The notes beneath the pieces were generated by a model. That model searched no databases, had not been told where the DNA came from, and worked only from the letters and a program-made list of their open reading frames with translations. 64,000 nt of DNA, taken from Brachionus koreanus. Taxonomy: Eukaryota > Rotifera > Eurotatoria > Ploima > Brachionidae. A program made the position numbers and the translations under genes. Below are positions 34,351 through 46,096 of this stretch, in pieces. Location of the stretch: contig PJRA01000508.1 of assembly GCA_016987375.1 (NCBI GenBank), positions 136,699 to 200,698 of the forward strand, in the 5' to 3' direction. Position 1 is the stretch's first letter. Each line of letters starts with the position of its first letter.

Positions 34351-35311
34351 AATTGAATAATTGGTTGGTAAATACAATGGTATATGGGATCTTATGAAAT
34401 TAGCTTGAAATAATTTTATGAACCAAAAAGATTAAAAAATGAAAATATTTATTTTTATTTAATTTAATAAATAATTTGCTTCGTCTATGAACGCAATCAT
34501 TTGTTAATATTTATCTATATTAATTGATTTTACGTTTTTAAAGGTAAAATTAATTCTATTTTTTTATATATTATATTTTTTACTATGTTCTAATCTAGTG
34601 ACGCACTACTTGTATTTAACTTTGTTCTTTTAAAAACTTGATTAATTGAATAGCATCTTACAAAAACAAAAAATATTTTATAAAAAATAAAACAGTATAA
34701 TTATACTTTAATAAGCAGGGATGAAGATATTTTTATTATTCAGTATCAATATCAGGAAATCTAGTAAATAAAAATAATTAGTATGAGATTATGTAAATAC
34801 ACTCAATAACTTTTTAATAAAAAGCTTTTTCACTTTTTCAAGAATTTTATCATAAAATCTTTCAACTTTTCAACGTATAAACCTTTTTTTTTTCAAATTA
34901 TTCAAAAATTTTAATTGTATTTGACACGAACCACTAACACTGGGCTTCATCTTGTACCCAGTATTTGATCCCAAGTTCTTTTTCTTTAAGAATAAATCTA
35001 AAAGCTTCTGAATTTGTAACTTTGAAAATGAAAATTCTTAAAATGAAATCGGATAATAGGAAATCTTCAACAGTACAAAATGAAAAGAGCATTTTAACCA
35101 TTTAGGCTGATAACTTTTTAACTTAAATCCTAAATTATTTCATAATTATTTAAAAAATAATAAAATTATACGATTAATAATTAAAATCTCATCAAACTAA
35201 GCTAGGGAAGGGAATAAATCCTCAAGTCGATAAAATAATTTTTTATTTTGATTAAAATCCTCAAAAAATAATTTCTAGATGCATTAAAAAAACTTTTTTT
35301 ATTTTAAAATT
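34351..35311. other. Spacer with a short repeat-derived frame
   Basis: A 55-codon minus-strand frame (34934-35101), ending KEKELGIKYWVQDEAQC, shares a short translated segment (VTNSEAFRF / VTNSESFRC) with the repeat at 38192-38377. It is therefore probably a repeat relic and not a gene. The rest is AT-rich. Confidence 0.35.
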
Positions 35312-35608
35312 TTATTCAAAATTTGAGATTTTATTCGAACCAAATCCTCTTCTTTTACTGAACTCTTCTTGCGTCATATCAGCAAACTCGTTTATTCCAA
35401 GTCTATAACTATGGGTTTCTTGATTGTGCTTCTCTATAAAATCAACATTTTTACTAAAAATATTAAATCGCTGCCGTTCTTCTGCATCATTAGGGTATGA
35501 TTTTTTGTATTTGTCTTTAAATTCCGACCATAATTGGCGCATATGCTGTTGACTTTGGGATCCACAGACAAAAACCAGAAGCAAAAGTAAAACGCATAAA
35601 GATTTCAT
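35312..35608 (-). CDS. Stand-alone I29 cathepsin-propeptide inhibitor, secreted
   Basis: The 98-residue product has a signal peptide (MKSLCVLLLLLVFVCGSQS) and one complete I29 domain. The ERFNIN motif is present (ERQRFNIFSKNVDFIEKHN), followed by a GxNxFxD motif (GINEFADMT). Protease proregions of this family normally continue into a papain-like catalytic domain. Here the frame stops 13 residues after the domain (SNKISNFE), and no QGxCGSCW-type sequence was found downstream. It thus resembles the free inhibitors CTLA-2 and Drosophila crammer, which block cathepsin L-like proteases. The TAA stop codon lies inside an AATAAA hexamer. A TATTTATAG element at 35684-35693 is a candidate TATA box. 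Confidence 0.88.
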   Translation of the reverse strand: MKSLCVLLLLLVFVCGSQSQQHMRQLWSEFKDKYKKSYPNDAEERQRFNIFSKNVDFIEKHNQETHSYRLGINEFADMTQEEFSKRRGFGSNKISNFE

Positions 35609-36040
35609 TTTTGAACTTATTTTTCAAAAAACGACTAAATTTAATTTTGGCTCGATTGACCTCATTTAATATTTAAAATATTTCTATAAATAGCCCACCA
35701 AAAATACTTTAGACAGATATTTTCTAACAAAAATTTTATTTTTTTTTTAAGCACTAAGTCAAAAGTATTCACCAAATCGGACTTGGATTTCTACCAAATT
35801 GTGTGTTTCTACCAAATTAGAACTTGGTTGCTGTAAACATCATTAAGATTAGCTTCAATCAAATTTTTAGAATTAAGAAAAAAAAACAAATATTGATTTT
35901 TAAAATTATTTTTCGACAATAAATTTTTCTTTTCAAAACTAAAACTTGCTATTTATTGTGATTTAATATTTGTTATTTCCTTAGAAAAACACTATGCTGA
36001 AGAACAAAAAAACCAGATCATCTAGTAAAGATTAACTAAA
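35609..36040. promoter_or_regulatory. Shared divergent promoter region
   Basis: It separates the I29 inhibitor (-) from the small gene at 36041 (+). It contains CTATAAATAG (35684-35693), whose near-palindromic form could serve either direction, and a short repeat (35771-35827) with three ACCAAAT units, two of them followed by ACTTGG. TTCCTTAG near 35985 could be the acceptor of a 5' UTR intron for the plus-strand gene, and an upstream ATG at 35995 opens a 13-codon uORF. Confidence 0.4.
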
Positions 36041-36553
36041 ATGCAAAGCATCGAGAACAGCTTCTTGGAAAAGAGTGAAATTTTGGCTCATTCACCAGTT
36101 CACTTGGTATCTCGTTCAAACACATTTTACAATCAGAATAAGTCAAGGAAGCCCGAAGTGCTGACAAATTCATCGGTTAATTTTTTCAAAGACATCGGTC
36201 AGGAATCCTTTCGAAGTTATGTTCATCCACAAGCAGGTATTTTGCCAAAATTTGGCAAAAAGCAAACAGGAAGACCACCACTAAGAGGTCTACTTGACAA
36301 CGGAAGCCAAGCTCCAAATCAATTGATCATAAACAGTCATTTCTACAATCCTGATGTCTTAAATTCATATATTGTGAGCGAAAATTATCGCCGGCGTCTT
36401 TTGTTTGAAACAGAACAAAAAAAAGAAACTTACATTAGACAAAGAATTTTATTCAATCATTTAAGATCACGAAAAGAACTCGTAATGCCTAAAAAACAAA
36501 CAACGATTTCTTTACCAAATTTAATTATTAATTTTGATAAATCAAAAAGTTAA
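36041..36553 (+). CDS. Uncharacterised 170-residue protein
   Basis: Intact frame from AAAATGCAAAGC to TAA with normal coding composition. There is no signal peptide and no membrane segment. The middle contains GKKQTGRPPLRGLLDNGSQAPN and the C-terminal third is basic and probably helical (ENYRRRLLFETEQKKETYIRQ). I do not recognise it. The size, basic charge and short conserved-looking motifs resemble small axonemal microtubule-associated proteins, but that is only an impression. An AATAAAA hexamer follows the stop within 30 bp. It converges on the CAP-Gly gene, whose stop lies 185 bp downstream. Confidence 0.65.
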   Translation: MQSIENSFLEKSEILAHSPVHLVSRSNTFYNQNKSRKPEVLTNSSVNFFKDIGQESFRSYVHPQAGILPKFGKKQTGRPPLRGLLDNGSQAPNQLIINSHFYNPDVLNSYIVSENYRRRLLFETEQKKETYIRQRILFNHLRSRKELVMPKKQTTISLPNLIINFDKSKS

Positions 36554-36737
36554 GAGAAAAATTTTTTTTTCTTTTTTTAAATAAAATTTATTCAAAATAA
36601 AAGTTCTAATAACTAAAGGGCAGTTTTTGGTAAAACATTTAATTTTTAATCTTGACTAACCAATTCTATCCCCATGCCATAACTACTTTACTGAAACTAA
36701 CGAATACACCTTTATTTGGTTTCCTAAAAAAAAAAAT

Positions 36738-39700
36738 TTAAGTTTTTTTTAAAGTTTTAGGAAAAAAATACGCCTGAAAGTATCTTTTGTCATTGTAGAC
36801 TCCATCATGCTTTCCCTCTTCAGTGTCAAGCTCTAGTCCAAAATAAACATCGCTTCTTTCCGGCAAAGGACCAATGTATTTGACCATGCCTTTGCTTATT
36901 TTGCCGCCAGGTCTTGAAAATTTTATTACGTCTCCAATTCGAATATCATCTGGCTTCGAGGGTACGAATGGTCTTTTTTTTGCCATTAATTCTCTTTGAT
37001 TTATTATCTCATCGTCTCTAGTTTCCATTAATTTTCGCTCCATTGCTGTAACTCTATCAACACTTTTGCTTCTGGACGGAAGTGTCCGACTAATGTATTC
37101 ACATTCTTCATCTAAAATTTTATTTTATAAACTGTAAATCAAGTAATAAAAAAAAACAGTCTAAAAATGTATACCTTGGTATTTTTGATTATAAAGATTA
37201 ATTTGACTGCTAGACGGTGTTGAACTAAGGTCTGACTCAATTTCGTAGGCATTTTTTGAACATTTAGAAGTAAAAGTCATGCTACGTCTTAGGCCTGCTT
37301 CTCTTCTAGGCGGTTCTTCATATCTTTTTTTTTGTCTATATTCATTTTGATAATTTTTATATGTCGAAATCTCGTCACGTTTTAGCTTTAATTTTTGGGC
37401 TGATTTTATATCTCTCATTACGTTTATTTTAAGGCTCTTCTTAATATCCTCATATTCGTCTTCCTCAGTTTCGTTTGACGAATACTGTCTTAACGATCTA
37501 GAACGAATTTCTTTTCCTTTATTTGAGTTCACTGAATCTAGAAATAAAATTCAATTGTTTTAAAATTGTTTTAAATTTATGTCAATTAAGTTAATTAATT
37601 TTTTGGGCATTTTATTTTTCTGGTAAAGTAATAGACATAAAATTTGTGTCAATTTAGAATTTTTTTTATATGAAAAGAGTTATGTTTTTATTTATAATTA
37701 AGTTTTTTTTAGAAGAAAATTTTAATTTACAAAAAAATTGACAATAGTAAAAACAAAGTTAAAAAATTAGATAGAAAATTAAAAATAAAATAATATTTTA
37801 TTGAGATTTTATTTTTAATATAAAACTATATATTTTTTCAAATTGGTTAAAATAGTTAATTTTAGTTTTTAATTTGATCAAAATTAAATTTTAGCTTTAT
37901 TTCACTAAAATTTACAAAAAAAGTTCTCTTTTATGCTTTTTTTGGCTTAATGTAAATTTTATTACGTCTAATGAAAATAATTATGCTCATATCATTTTTT
38001 AACTGTTGTAAAGAAATTAAATTTTTAGATACTACCTGGTAAAATAAATGAGATTTTTTAAAAAAATTGCTTTACCTTAGTTTCTCAAGAATTATTTTTT
38101 AAAAATAATTAAAAAAATTATTCTTAGTTAAAAAATTTAGTTTTTAATAAGTAATAATCTAAAAAATCTTTTTTTTCATATTAAATTTTAACACTCAAAG
38201 CCACTTTTTTTTTACTCATATATCCTTTATAAATGATCATTTGTACACATCTAAAACTTTCAGAATTTGTAACAATGAGTAAATTTTCAAAATGAAAATG
38301 GATTTTGGAAATCTGATGAACAATTCGAGAGATAAAGAGAGTTAAAAAGTGTCAAATTGATACCAGTCCTTTGAGTGCCAGAGAAAAAAACTAAATGGTA
38401 AAAATTAACTGCGTTGAATATGAGTCAACTCAGCTTATTTATAAATGTTAGATTTATGCTCTAATTATTGTAAAATTTTTAATCGATTAGCGGAAAGATC
38501 CATAAAAGGAAAGAGATGTTAAATATAGCATTCTCTACTGGAACTGAAGTTAAGAAAGCAATGATTCTCTGGGAAACAAATAAAAAAATAAATTTTCATT
38601 TTTATTATTTTAAATTTGTTTATTAATGCTTTTTTAAAATATATTTTAAAAAAGATTAGATTTAAGATTTTTTATTTTTATAATATATTTTAGATTTTTT
38701 ATCATCAAATGTTAAGATGTTTCTTTTTCTTTAAATTCTTAATTTCCCAGACTAATTGAAATAAATTTTTTAAAAAGTCACGTAAAGCTGTTTGAATTTA
38801 ATGCAACTCTTATTTTTTGGTTTCTTCTAAACATTCATAAAAAATTTTGAATATTAATAATTTTGTTTTTAATTCTTAAAATTAAATTGTTAAATTGAAT
38901 TTTTTCAGTAAAATAGTTAAATTATCTTCATAAATAATTCAACTAAACCTACTAAAATCTAAACAACAATTTCTAAGAGAAAATATTATTAAAGCAAGTT
39001 AGATTCAAGCTAGACTTTATAAAAGATCTTATTTGCTACGAAATATAGAAATAATTATTTTTAATTTTATTAGATATTTTTTAATAACAGAAAAAAGTTC
39101 TTCTTCAACAACTTATAAGGAATAATTATTCGACTGATTAACCCAAAGAAATAAAGCTAAAAATTTGAATAAAAAATTTACCACTAGACTCTGGCTTAAA
39201 GTATTCATGCTGTTCTTCGTATCTAGAAAAGCTTTGTCGGCTAAGTCTTGATGACGGGTGAGTATTTCTTGTCTGATGATATTCATATTCATAATCGACT
39301 GGTTGCCGTTGCTTGTGATATTTTTTTTGCGACATGTTAGAAAAATGTGAATTGTGACCGTGAAGACCTGTTTGGCTAAACGGTCTAAAATTGTTTATAA
39401 TATTGTCATCGACTCGTGATAAGTTATAATTTGAATGGTTGGTTTCATAACCAGACCTCGTTTGGTAATTTTGATGTTTGGATTTTTTCAAATCACAATT
39501 TTGCTGTATGCAATATGTAGAATTTAAATCATCATCAGAAACATTATTATTTTGTGCTTTTTTTGATTTGGATGACTCAGTCTGTTCAACTGGTGTCTGT
39601 GTTGAAGTTGTTATGCCTTCTAGCTGTATCAAACCTGGTTCTTGTCTACAATTTAATTCTTCAACAAGATGCTTGTTAACTTCTAATAGCTGACCATTTG

Positions 39701-42700
39701 CTTGTTTCAATTTTCTTTTAGATAAAATATTTTAATTAAAAACCAGGCATGTTAAAAAAATTTAATTTATTGAAAATAATTTTAAAAGAAAAAACAAAAA
39801 ATTTTTTTTTCTAAATTCCTAGCTAAAGAATGAAGCAAGCTTGCTTTTTAACATTTTTTATTTATAATTAAAAGAATTAAACAAACAAGATTCTGAAACA
39901 AGTGTTGTGGAAAAAAGTGTTATTTGAGTCACCTTTTAAGACTAAAATATATTCGAATAGAAGAAACACTGTGATGATCGAACTTAAATTTATTCTAAAA
40001 GATTTAACACATCAAAAGAAATTCTTATATCTTATTATTTCTATAATCTTCTCCTTCGAAATAGAAAATTAATGTAATACCTTGATTTAAAAAATGTATA
40101 TACAAATGATGTATAATTATATTGGCAAAGTAAAATTTTTGATCAAATTTAATTTTTCAAAAATGATCAAGACATTTTAAATGCGCAATTAAATTTCATC
40201 GCAGATTTTTGATATTTGGTAACATTTCAAAGCTTTATTTTTAGACTTTTGAAATAGGATTGTAATTTCAAAAAATGCATTGAAATTTAATTGCGCATTT
40301 AGAATGTTTTGATCATTTTTGAAAAATGAAATTTGATCAAAAATTTTACTTTGCCATTATATTTTTGATAATGTTACAAAAAAAGCCATTAGATTGCGTC
40401 AAAAGAATGTGACTCTAAATAAGATCAATGCATAAAATTTGGAAAAAAAATTAAAATCTGAGCTTCAAAAATACAAATACTTACACAGTTGAAAAATTAA
40501 TTTTTTTAAAAATAATCTTGATTAAAATTTTTTATTTCAGGAAATATTTATAGTAAATTAAATACTGTTAGTGTATGTTAATGTGGAACTAAATGATCTA
40601 GAACTTGGTTTTAAAAATAGCAAATTGAAATTTTTGATCTAATTATAATGATCATTCACAAAAATTATCATTTAAAAATAAAGTTTTTAAATTTTTTTAT
40701 TTTCAGAATATTGTTTTCAAAATAAATAAATTTAATGCTAAAATTAATTTAATAAATTTTATACATTTAGAATTTTGCACAATACTTGTCTATGGTTTAA
40801 CCCAAGAAATTATTAGTGTTTTGCTACACATGAAAGGATGTCTCTAAATTTAATATTTTAATCGAAAATACTTTTTTTTAGAATAATTTTGAGCCTGATC
40901 AGGAAAATTAGATCATAAACTTCAATTTTCCAAAAAAATTTTAATTTTTTTATCTATATCAAATTAAAATTGATTAAATTTTCGGTCATAAATTTTTGAT
41001 TTAAACAACTATGCAAATTAACTGGAAAATTTATTTTCTTTAATTTTTTAATAAATTAAATCGAATAAGTTTTTATTTTGATTTAAGAAAGTATTCAGTT
41101 TATAAATCAAAAAATTTCCTCTAGAATAAAAAGATTTTAAATTAAAGTCTATTAAAGTCTCCTTGAGAAAGTGATGAAGTAAAATTTTATTTTAAAAATA
41201 CTTAAAATTTAAAAATTTGTAAATATTTAAATACAGAAGATGAATTATTGCTAAATTTTATTTTATTTCATTTTCAATTTTTGAATTATATTTATTTAAT
41301 TTAAAAAATCAAAATTTTTTGAACAATTCAATGTAAAATTTAAATTTTTTTGATGAATTAAAATTTTTTTAGAATTATTTTTAATTAGAAAAAAAAATCC
41401 CGAAAATTCAAATTAAAAAAGAATATTTCGGTTTTTCTGAGAAATATTTCTTTCTACTCATAGTCATAATTTACCCTTTTTTAAGCTAAAATTATAAAGT
41501 CTTTTTCCAAAAAATTTTCCCCAAAGACTTTTAATTGCATGATTAACACAAAACTAATTAGCTTTAGAATCATTATAACAAGAATTAGGTTTCTTTTAAA
41601 ATAACTTAATTTAAAGCCTTAAAAGCAAAATTAAATTAAATATGATTTAAAGTGCATTTTCTTAAAATAACGAAGTCTCTCTGGAATTCAACCATCCCAA
41701 ATAAACAAGTTTTTTTCCTTTAAATAAATTGATTTATTTTATTTTGACTCTCTTTGGCTATCATGAGATCAAAGCAAACAATTAAAATCTACATTTATAA
41801 ATTTATCCTTTAAGTCTCAATTTGAAAATAAAATCACCAAAAAAAAATTAAAAATTTCGAATTACTTTAGTTCATTTTTTAAATCGGCCATGTCCATGAG
41901 TAAACCTTGTTCTCGTTCATATAAAATCTTGTTCTCTCCAATTTTGATTCGAATTTCGGCATTCTCTTGTTTAAGAAGTGATAAATTTTTTTCACATTTG
42001 GCCAGCTCTGTTGAATATTTTTCATTCTCGGTCTCTAGCTCTCTAATCTGTCTTTCATACGTTTTTAGCTTTTTTTTAAGCAATTCTGGACTATTCGGAT
42101 CGAACATGTCAATGCTTTTGCAATTTTTCTCCATAGTTATTCGACTAATAGTATCCTGAGCTTTCATTAATTCTTCCATAGCCACGTCTTTCTCTCTTTT
42201 GAACACCAGCATTTCTTTAATCTAAAATAGAAACGAAAATTAATAAAATGCCTCTGGTAAAACTCAAAATCAAGTCTAAATTTACATATGGGTTATTAGT
42301 GTCCATTGTTTTGGCTGTTTCGTCTTTTAGCAAATCGAACTGAGTGCTATACAATGGAATTTTGGCTTTAAGCATTTTATTTTCTAATTGTAATTCATTA
42401 ATTTCTTTTTGTAACTGAACAATATCGAGGTCTTTTTCTTTCAGCTCATATTTTAACACATTCAAATGGTCAGACTAAATTTGAAATTTAAATTAAAAAG
42501 GTTAATTAACTAGAAAAAAAAACTAAATAAAACTCTCGAACATTTTTCACTTCATTTCGACTCACAACTAAAGAATAATCATTGTTTTCTTGCTTTGAAG
42601 GCATCATAAGGCTTGAGCTAAAGTTCTCCGACTGCGAACTACTGGATACATCCGAGTCTTGGTAAGAATTTTTAGGATTGCGCTTTACAGTCACATCTGT

Positions 42701-42916
42701 CTTGGTTCTTTCGTCATCGTCTTCTTCCACTTCGCTATGCACCATGTTAATCACTAAACTGTCATCGTTCGACTTGATTCTAGTTCTTTCTTCTTGCTTT
42801 TCCCTTGCAAACGACAATGCGGACAATGATTGTGAATTATAAGACTTTATCGGGCCAGGTTTTACAACATTTTCAACCAGATCGTCAATTACGTCCCTAT
42901 TTTCTTCACTAGGCAT
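36738..42916 (-). CDS. Coiled-coil protein with C-terminal CAP-Gly domain, 6 exons
   Basis: Exons (minus) are 42916-42551, 42474-42286, 42221-41866, 39714-39182, 37537-37175 and 37111-36738. They keep one frame of 727 codons across five introns. N-terminal residues are disordered and Ser/Asp-rich. Residues about 123-310 form coiled coils (LQKEINELQLENKML, LKTYERQIRELETENEKY). A disordered Gln/His/Arg-rich linker follows. The last about 70 residues (about 654-722) are a CAP-Gly domain: IGDVIKFSRPGGKISKGMVKYIG, YFGLELD, GKHDGVYNDKRYF, with the GKxDG motif that binds EEY/F tails of tubulin and EB proteins. The overall architecture does not match CLIP, dynactin or CEP350, so I assign no symbol. 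The first donor (GTGAAA) is the least certain junction. TTTTAG immediately before the ATG suggests an upstream non-coding exon. Confidence 0.8.
38192..38377. repeat. Short element bounded by 9-bp inverted ends, intronic
   Basis: CACTCAAAG (38192-38200) and CTTTGAGTG (38369-38377) bound 186 bp in intron 5 of the CAP-Gly gene. The interior shares a segment with 34980-35060 (CTAAAA-CTT-CAGAATTTGTAAC). The left terminus, AACACTCAAAG, resembles the start of repeat R. It is probably a short non-autonomous element. Confidence 0.45.
40124..40355. mobile_element. 232-bp palindromic MITE with 8-bp target-site duplication
   Basis: The termini GGCAAAGTAAAATTTTTGAT and its reverse complement extend into long inverted arms. 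ATGCGCAATTAAATTTCA in one arm is matched by TGAAATTTAATTGCGCAT in the other. It is flanked by perfect 8-bp direct repeats, ATTATATT (40116-40123 and 40356-40363). An 8-bp duplication is characteristic of hAT and some P/Merlin-type transposases. It sits in intron 3 of the CAP-Gly gene. Confidence 0.85.
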
Positions 42917-43202
42917 GTCTAAAATGAAAAAAAACTACGTTTCCTTTATGGCAATCAGAAAAAAAAACTCTTTCGTCTATTTCAGGACACGAATGACTCA
43001 GATTGTATTTGAATTTGTATTTAAGCTAAACTAAGCTGATAAGAAATTAGTCTCTATGGAAACAGGCTGCGATTTATTGATCAATTAGACTAAAAACTAG
43101 AAAATGAAATACTCAAAAATTATAAGTTTATTAACTGCTTTAATAGAAAAAAAAATATATCGAAAAACAAAATTAAGGACTATTGGGTCATTGGTATAGC
43201 AA

Positions 43203-43897
43203 CTAATTTTTAGCTTCTTGAATTTGATTGCCGGCCATGTTAAGCAGTCCAGTGCCTTTCAAATTAATTAATTAATTAATTTATTAATTAGATGAATAAA
43301 AAGGTTAAAATTTTAATTTGATGTACCTATATTTGTTGACGCAATTTCAAATTCTTTCATATTTGTGTTCGAATTTGCAACTAGAAACTCATTTTCATCA
43401 GCAGTGAGCTTTTCGCCGAGTTTTTGTAGTGCGTATAAAATTTCAAGTTTTTGTCTAAGAGAGCTTTTGAGGTCCGCAATTTGGCCAAGTTTGAGCCTCT
43501 CGTCCAGATCGGCTAAACGCTGACGCAATTGCGGTTTTTCTTTTTTGGCAAACATTTGTATTACTTCTGGTGTTTGAAATGCGTTTGACACAGCCGCTTG
43601 AATAGCTAATTGTATTGCATTCATTTGGTCTACCAAACTCAAATTTCCTTCCTTAAACTTTGCTACCGACGTGTTCAGTTCTTTCAACTGTTCCAAAGTT
43701 TCCTGTTTTTGTTCATTATACTCTTCTTCAGACATGTCATCTCTGAAATTAATTTGAAAAATTTTAAAAATTTTTTTCTGAATTTAAAATCTTTACTTGC
43801 TTTCCTCGATATCTTTTAATTGATCAATTAAACGATCCAATTGACTGTAAAGATTTTTCTCTAATATTTCTGTTTCTGTTTTGCCTCGTGAAGCCAT
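43203..43897 (-). CDS. LZIC: LZIC (leucine zipper and ICAT/CTNNBIP1 domain protein), 3 exons
   Basis: Exons (minus) are 43897-43797, 43742-43327 and 43255-43203, giving 189 residues against about 190 in vertebrates. The N-terminus MASRGKTETE is followed by a short leucine-zipper-like helix (LYSQLDRLIDQLKDIEES). Then come ETLEQLKELN, LVDQMNAIQLAIQAAVSNAF and TPEVIQMFAKK, then the ICAT-like segment ALQKLGEKLTADENEFL. Vertebrate LZIC shares an ICAT-like fold but is reported not to bind beta-catenin and has been linked to cell-cycle checkpoint control. Both introns are short (54 and 71 bp) with GT-AG ends. The gene ends about 290 bp upstream of the CAP-Gly gene start on the same strand. Confidence 0.93.
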
Positions 43898-44720
43898 TTC
43901 AAAATTCAATTTAGTTATTAAATTATAAATTTACTAAATTCTAAATGCTCAAATCACGTGATTTATGATTTATTTATCATTTAATAAACAAAAAAAAAAC
44001 TTTATTGTTTTTTAAATTTAATAATTCAATTTAAACAGATAAAACAAAGAAAAAAGTGAGAAATTCTATTCTTTTATATTAATATTTTATTTTTCCAGTC
44101 TAAATATTATTAATTTGCTTGTTTTTCAATTGTGTGTCATTATCTTAATTTTTCATATTTCATTACATCTTTGAGAATCTTCGACCAATTTTTATATTAT
44201 ATTATCAAAGAGAGGATGAAATTAGAAAACAAATAAAGCATGTTCCGTTTTTTTTTTAAATTATTTATTTTTAGTTTACAAATTTTTAAAAATTATTTTT
44301 TAAGAGTTTTAAATTTCAATTCATTTAAAGCTTTAATTCATTGAAATCATACATCTATCACAACATTCATTGGCCATGAACACGTTGATATACTTTGGAA
44401 AATTGATAAAAATTAGCTCTAGTTTTTTTATTTATTTGTTTATTCTGTATCGAGCTAATGCTCCTTCAGATTAAATAAAATTATAAAATAAAAATAAAAA
44501 TAATAAATTTAGAAACGAGATTTAGAAACATTTTAATGAAGAAGAATTATTGATTTGAAAAATTAATCTAATTGTGCAGTAATTATTATAAAAAGGTGTG
44601 AAATAAATTTTATAACTATAAATGCCACGAGCGATCAAAATAACCACTTATCTTAAGTTTATTTTGTCGTCTTCAGAAAAATGTTCAACATTGTAATCAG
44701 AACCAGAATCTGACTCATTT

Positions 44721-44952
44721 GGACAAAGAAATATTTTTGATCAAATTTCTGATTTCAAATATGATCAAAACATTTCAAATACGCAATTAAATTTCATGAC
44801 AGATTGTTACATTTTTTTTAATTTCAAATCTATATTATTAAAGTTTTGAAGAAGGATTATAATTTATAAAAATGTATTGAAATTTAATTGCGCATTTAAA
44901 ATGATTTGATCTCATTTGAAACATGAAATTTGATAAAAAATTTTTCTTTGCT
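44721..44952. mobile_element. Second full-length copy of the 232-bp MITE
   Basis: The same length (232 bp) and layout as 40124-40355: GACAAAGAAATATTTTTGAT at the left, CTTTGCT at the right, and the internal GCAATTAAATTTCAT / TGAAATTTAATTGCG arms. Flanking 8-mers CTCATTTG (44713-44720) and CTCAATTG (44953-44960) differ at one base, supporting an 8-bp target-site duplication. It is more diverged than the intronic copy. Confidence 0.8.
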
Positions 44953-46001
44953 CTCAATTGTGATGTTGGTTTAGCTCGGTTAGCGCTTAAGCCAATTTAG
45001 ATTAGCCAGTTTTAGGTAAACCATTTTTTAGTCGATTAAATTTTAATCTAAATTCAATTATTTAAACAAATTTTGTAAATTTTTAAATTCTAACTTTAAA
45101 ATTTAATCTCATCGGTCCCAATATCGGTGAAATTTAGTACAATAAAACAGAACAAGATGTTAAAAGTCAAAAAAAAAGTTCTGCATACGGAACATGGTTC
45201 AACTTTTTCAAAATTTTAAACTTAGACAAATTTTAGACTTTGCATATCATTAGCAGGCCTTTAGATGCAACTAAGTATTTTGCAGTTTGTTGCACTCACA
45301 GAACTAATTAAAAGTCTTCAGAAAAAAATTTATAATCTTTCTAAGCATTAGTTTTTGTTCTATTTATTTATTTTGTACCATATTTCACAATACTCCAAAA
45401 TCAATCAAAAAACTTATGATTTCTCTTGGATTAACTTAAGATACACGATGACTATCCATTTTTTTTAAATTATTCAAAAACAGCAAAAATTCAAATATAT
45501 TTGCAACTTGATCTCAAATATTTTTTCAAATTAAATGCAAAAAAAGACTTATCTTTAAGCATATTTTCATAAAATATATTGAAAAAATTTATCTTTGTTT
45601 TATAAAATTAAAATTAGGAAACAATATTTTGATAAAGATTTTCTTTATATTCATTATAAATTAATTATTTGAGATTAATTGTAGGAAAATTAGAAAAAAA
45701 TTAGAATTATTAAGAAAATTATCTTAATTAAAATTCAGTTTTATTCTAACTTTTTAATTCCCTTTAAAAGTAAACTCTGAAGAGTAGATTAAGGACATCA
45801 ATAATTGATAGAAAAGGAAAATAATTTAGATTTAGATCTTAAGAAATTTAAGATAAGTTCAAACATGGAATTTTCAAAATTCTAACTTTTTTAATTTTAA
45901 TTGATAACTTTATAATAAAACTTTCAATTTTAAAAAGATTATATTTTTAGTTTAAAACTATAATCAATTTGGAAAAATTATTTACAATGTGAAATTTCAT
46001 T

Positions 46002-46096
46002 CAAAATTTTGTAAACAAAAATTAAAAAATTTTACAACTTTTTTCATCATTGAACAAAAATTATAAAATTTTTTAATTTTTGTTTACAAAATTTTG
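46002..46096. repeat. Near-perfect 36-bp-arm hairpin
   Basis: Arms 46002-46037 and 46061-46096 are reverse complements at 35 of 36 positions around a 23-bp loop; weaker complementarity continues outward. The arms lack the MITE termini described above. Possibly a foldback element. Confidence 0.65.

Noticed and set aside
34934..35101. 55-codon minus-strand frame downstream of the I29 inhibitor, considered as its missing catalytic exon
   Set aside because: It has no papain-like motif and shares a segment with the repeat at 38192-38377; it is probably repeat-derived.
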